From positions 620,001-684,000 of the forward strand of contig CBDBIU010000004.1 in NCBI GenBank assembly GCA_965206025.1: a stretch of DNA of 64,000 nucleotides, given 5' to 3'. This document shows, in pieces, positions 62,353 to 64,000 of the stretch. Numbering within the stretch: position 1 is the stretch's first letter; every line of letters starts with the position of its first letter. The position numbers were made by a program, and so were the translations under genes. This DNA comes from G963668345 sp965206025. Its GTDB lineage: Bacteria > Acidobacteriota > Terriglobia > Bryobacterales > UBA6623. Below the pieces are notes generated by a model. That model was not told the origin of the DNA and searched no databases. It worked only from the letters and a program-made list of their open reading frames with translations.

Positions 62353-63018
62353 TTGAAGAAAGAAATCTACCAGCAGATATCTCGTGTCGGCAAGGCTGTG
62401 GCGAATCCTGGGCGCCTGGAACTACTGGACTTACTGACCCAGGGCCCCCGAACGGTCGAGGGGCTCGCGCGCGAGGCGGGGATCAGCGTAGCGAATGCCT
62501 CGCAGCACCTCCGAATCTTGCGCGCAGCCCGTCTCGTCGAAGCGGAGAAGAGGGGCCTTTTTGTCATCTATCGACTCGCCGATCAAGGGGTGGGCGACTT
62601 CTTCCTGACCCTGCGTACTCTGGCAGAGGATCGATTGGCCGATATCGAGCGGATCGTGCGGCAGTTCATGGAAGGCCGCGAGTCGTTGGAGCCGGTGGAG
62701 AGGGAGTCACTTCTCGACCGCGTTCGAGAAGGCGTCGTCACTGTCGTGGACGTGCGGCCGCGAGAGGAGTACCAGGCGGGACACATACCGGGGGCGGTAT
62801 CGGTCCCGCTCAAGGAGCTGGAATCGTACTTATCCCGTCTGCCGTCGGATCGACGGATTGTTGCCTATTGCCGTGGTCCTTATTGCGTTTTGGCGATCGA
62901 GGCGGTTGAGATTCTCCGCGCGCACGGTTTTCGGGCCACGCGGCTTGACGACGGGGTGCTGGAGTGGCGGGCCCGAGGCTTGCCTATATCGGTCGGGGGG
63001 GAGACCGCGGCGGTTTGA
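62353..63018 (+). CDS. ArsR-family regulator fused to a rhodanese domain
   Basis: A 221-residue protein starting at TTG 62353 (MKKEIYQQISRVGKAVANPG). The winged helix spans ~10-90, with recognition region AREAGISVANASQHLRILRA. A rhodanese domain spans ~120-215 with VVDVRPREEYQAGHIPGAVS and the active-site loop CRGPYC (C173-C178). Members of this ArsR-rhodanese group are thought to sense sulfur, redox or metal(loid) stress and repress nearby genes. The promoter lies directly upstream, with a dyad overlapping it, suggesting autoregulation. The downstream gene is a sterol-desaturase-family enzyme 268 bp away; a regulatory link is possible but not shown. Confidence 0.9.
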   Translation: MKKEIYQQISRVGKAVANPGRLELLDLLTQGPRTVEGLAREAGISVANASQHLRILRAARLVEAEKRGLFVIYRLADQGVGDFFLTLRTLAEDRLADIERIVRQFMEGRESLEPVERESLLDRVREGVVTVVDVRPREEYQAGHIPGAVSVPLKELESYLSRLPSDRRIVAYCRGPYCVLAIEAVEILRAHGFRATRLDDGVLEWRARGLPISVGGETAAV

Positions 63019-63173
63019 GGAACAGGAATGTGAGAAAAAACGCTCGGGACAGTCAACCGCGGCTGAAAACGTCATTGATTCTGTGTGCCTTCTGGGGTGC
63101 CGCTTGTGACAGTCCCCGATTTTTTCACACCTTCCCGTCGGCGGGCCCGGCGGATGTAAGCTTTTCACCTATG

Positions 63174-63230
63174 GAGGCTCGCAAAATACAGTGACGTTGG
63201 AACATGGGCGCAGCATACCGTGCCCCTACG
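63174..63230 (-). repeat. Dispersed 'GTCACCGTA' repeat, copy 3
   Basis: On the minus strand GTAGGGGCACGGTATGCTGC, GCCCATGTTCCAACGTCACTG and TATTTTGCGAGCCTC match the right halves of the 26026-26131 element and the 30561-30601 repeat. It lies between the regulator and the desaturase-family gene. Confidence 0.6.
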
Positions 63231-63286
63231 GTCTGAACCCGAGCCATAGGGTCATAATTGGCGCGACTCAGTAAGCGCGAGTTGCC

Positions 63287-64000
63287 ATGCCGCAGATACT
63301 CTTTGAGAAGTGGCTATTCGTCGTGGCGGTGGCAGGCTTCCTGCTGTTTTGGGTGTGGGAATCCTTCGCACCGTTTATGGTGCAACGAAGCCGTGCTCGA
63401 CATGCCGCTCGCAACCTCATACTGGCAAGCATCAACGCGGCGGTGCTGCTCCTTGTCTTCTCCGGCGCCACGGTGGCGATGGCGGAAATTTCAGCGTCTC
63501 GCCACTGGGGGCTGCTCTACTCCGTGGATTTCACCACTTTGGTCCGCGTCGCCCTGGCATTTCTATTGCTCGATGCCTGGAACTACGGTTGGCACTGGTT
63601 GAACCATCGCTTCCCGATCCTGTGGCGCTTCCATCAGGTGCATCACAGTGATCCCGTGATGGACGTCTCCACGGCCACCCGCTTTCACTTCGGTGAAATC
63701 GTCATTTCAGCGACACTTCGGCTGCCGCTGATTCCGATCTTAGGTATTCCCATCGAAGGACTTATACTCTACGACGCCACTCTGCTAGTCGCGACGCAAT
63801 TCCACCATTCCAACCTGTTACTGCCTGACCAGATCGACCGGCTCGTTCGTTATGCCTTGGTGTCTCCCGACATGCACAAACTGCACCATTCGCGCGAGAA
63901 AGTGGAAACCGACTCCAACTATGCCAGCGTCCTCTCGCTGTGGGACCGCTTGTTTGGGACCTATCGCCAAAAAAAGGACCGTCGATCGATTCGCTTCGGT
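63287..64000 (+). CDS. Sterol desaturase / fatty acid hydroxylase family protein (3' end beyond window)
   Basis: The ATG at 63287 opens 238 codons that continue past the window edge. Membrane segments lie at ~8-28, ~45-65, ~80-98 and ~140-160. The di-iron histidine boxes of the family are visible: HWLNHRFPILWRFHQVHHSD, FHHSNL and MHKLHHSREKVETDSNYASV, followed by LSLWDRLFGTY, the typical C-terminal block. These integral membrane enzymes hydroxylate or desaturate lipids using oxygen. The substrate is not predictable. Almost the whole protein is present. Confidence 0.9.
   Translation, partial: MPQILFEKWLFVVAVAGFLLFWVWESFAPFMVQRSRARHAARNLILASINAAVLLLVFSGATVAMAEISASRHWGLLYSVDFTTLVRVALAFLLLDAWNYGWHWLNHRFPILWRFHQVHHSDPVMDVSTATRFHFGEIVISATLRLPLIPILGIPIEGLILYDATLLVATQFHHSNLLLPDQIDRLVRYALVSPDMHKLHHSREKVETDSNYASVLSLWDRLFGTYRQKKDRRSIRFG

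Overview
The window reads as a chromosomal segment of an Acidobacteriota bacterium, probably close to the Solibacter/Bryobacter group. Four things point there. A gene remnant at 21570-22130 carries the TIGR03437 C-terminal domain, which is expanded in Solibacter. RpoB has a Cys-rich insertion near its N-terminus that I recall from acidobacterial RpoB. There are two planctomycete-type PSD1/DUF1501 gene pairs, also known from Solibacter. The GC content is fairly high. No rRNA operon or CRISPR array was seen; one tRNA (Phe) is present.

Layout. 1-5329: tail of a sialidase, a class-III aminotransferase, an antisense NHL-protein remnant, an intact IS21 element (2076-4629, 6-bp target duplication) and a headless class-IV aminotransferase. 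5330-18074, all minus strand: carboxy-terminal protease, dnaG, rpoC, rpoB. 18465-23398: mobile-element zone upstream of rpoB, with a tandemly duplicated rve-type IS, a 456-bp MITE, a TIGR03437 remnant and another rve transposase. 23930-34727: secreted PPC-domain protein followed by PSD1 + DUF1501, an IS1595 remnant, then a second PSD1 + DUF1501 pair. 34863-36430: a transposase gene and an IS200/IS605 remnant.

36478-58458 is a cell-surface glycoconjugate region. It holds two LtaS-like membrane sulfatase-fold proteins, two large GT-C membrane glycosyltransferases, a truncated GT4 glycosyltransferase and a frameshifted FkbM methyltransferase. Four of these proteins end in tandem copies of one ~145-residue module (core GWASDG...VFVDGE...PPVVRVFAIS), ten copies in all. 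In the middle sit a type III restriction gene remnant and a small integrase island beside tRNA-Phe. Both GT-C genes are split by related ISL3-type elements: one autonomous IS (1299 bp) and one 456-bp MITE sharing its ends. Removing the element with one target copy restores each reading frame. A 405-bp deletion derivative of the same IS splits the restriction gene the same way.

58585-64000: a third MITE copy, a PilZ-domain gene with an in-frame amber codon, an M2 (ACE-like) peptidase, a repeat-bearing intergenic region, an ArsR-rhodanese regulator with a strong promoter, and a sterol-desaturase-family gene running off the window.

Overall, stable housekeeping genes (dnaG, rpoBC) sit next to a heavily transposon-worked accessory region. 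The main novelty is the module-tailed surface-glycan proteins and the ISL3/MITE family that interrupts them with target duplications.
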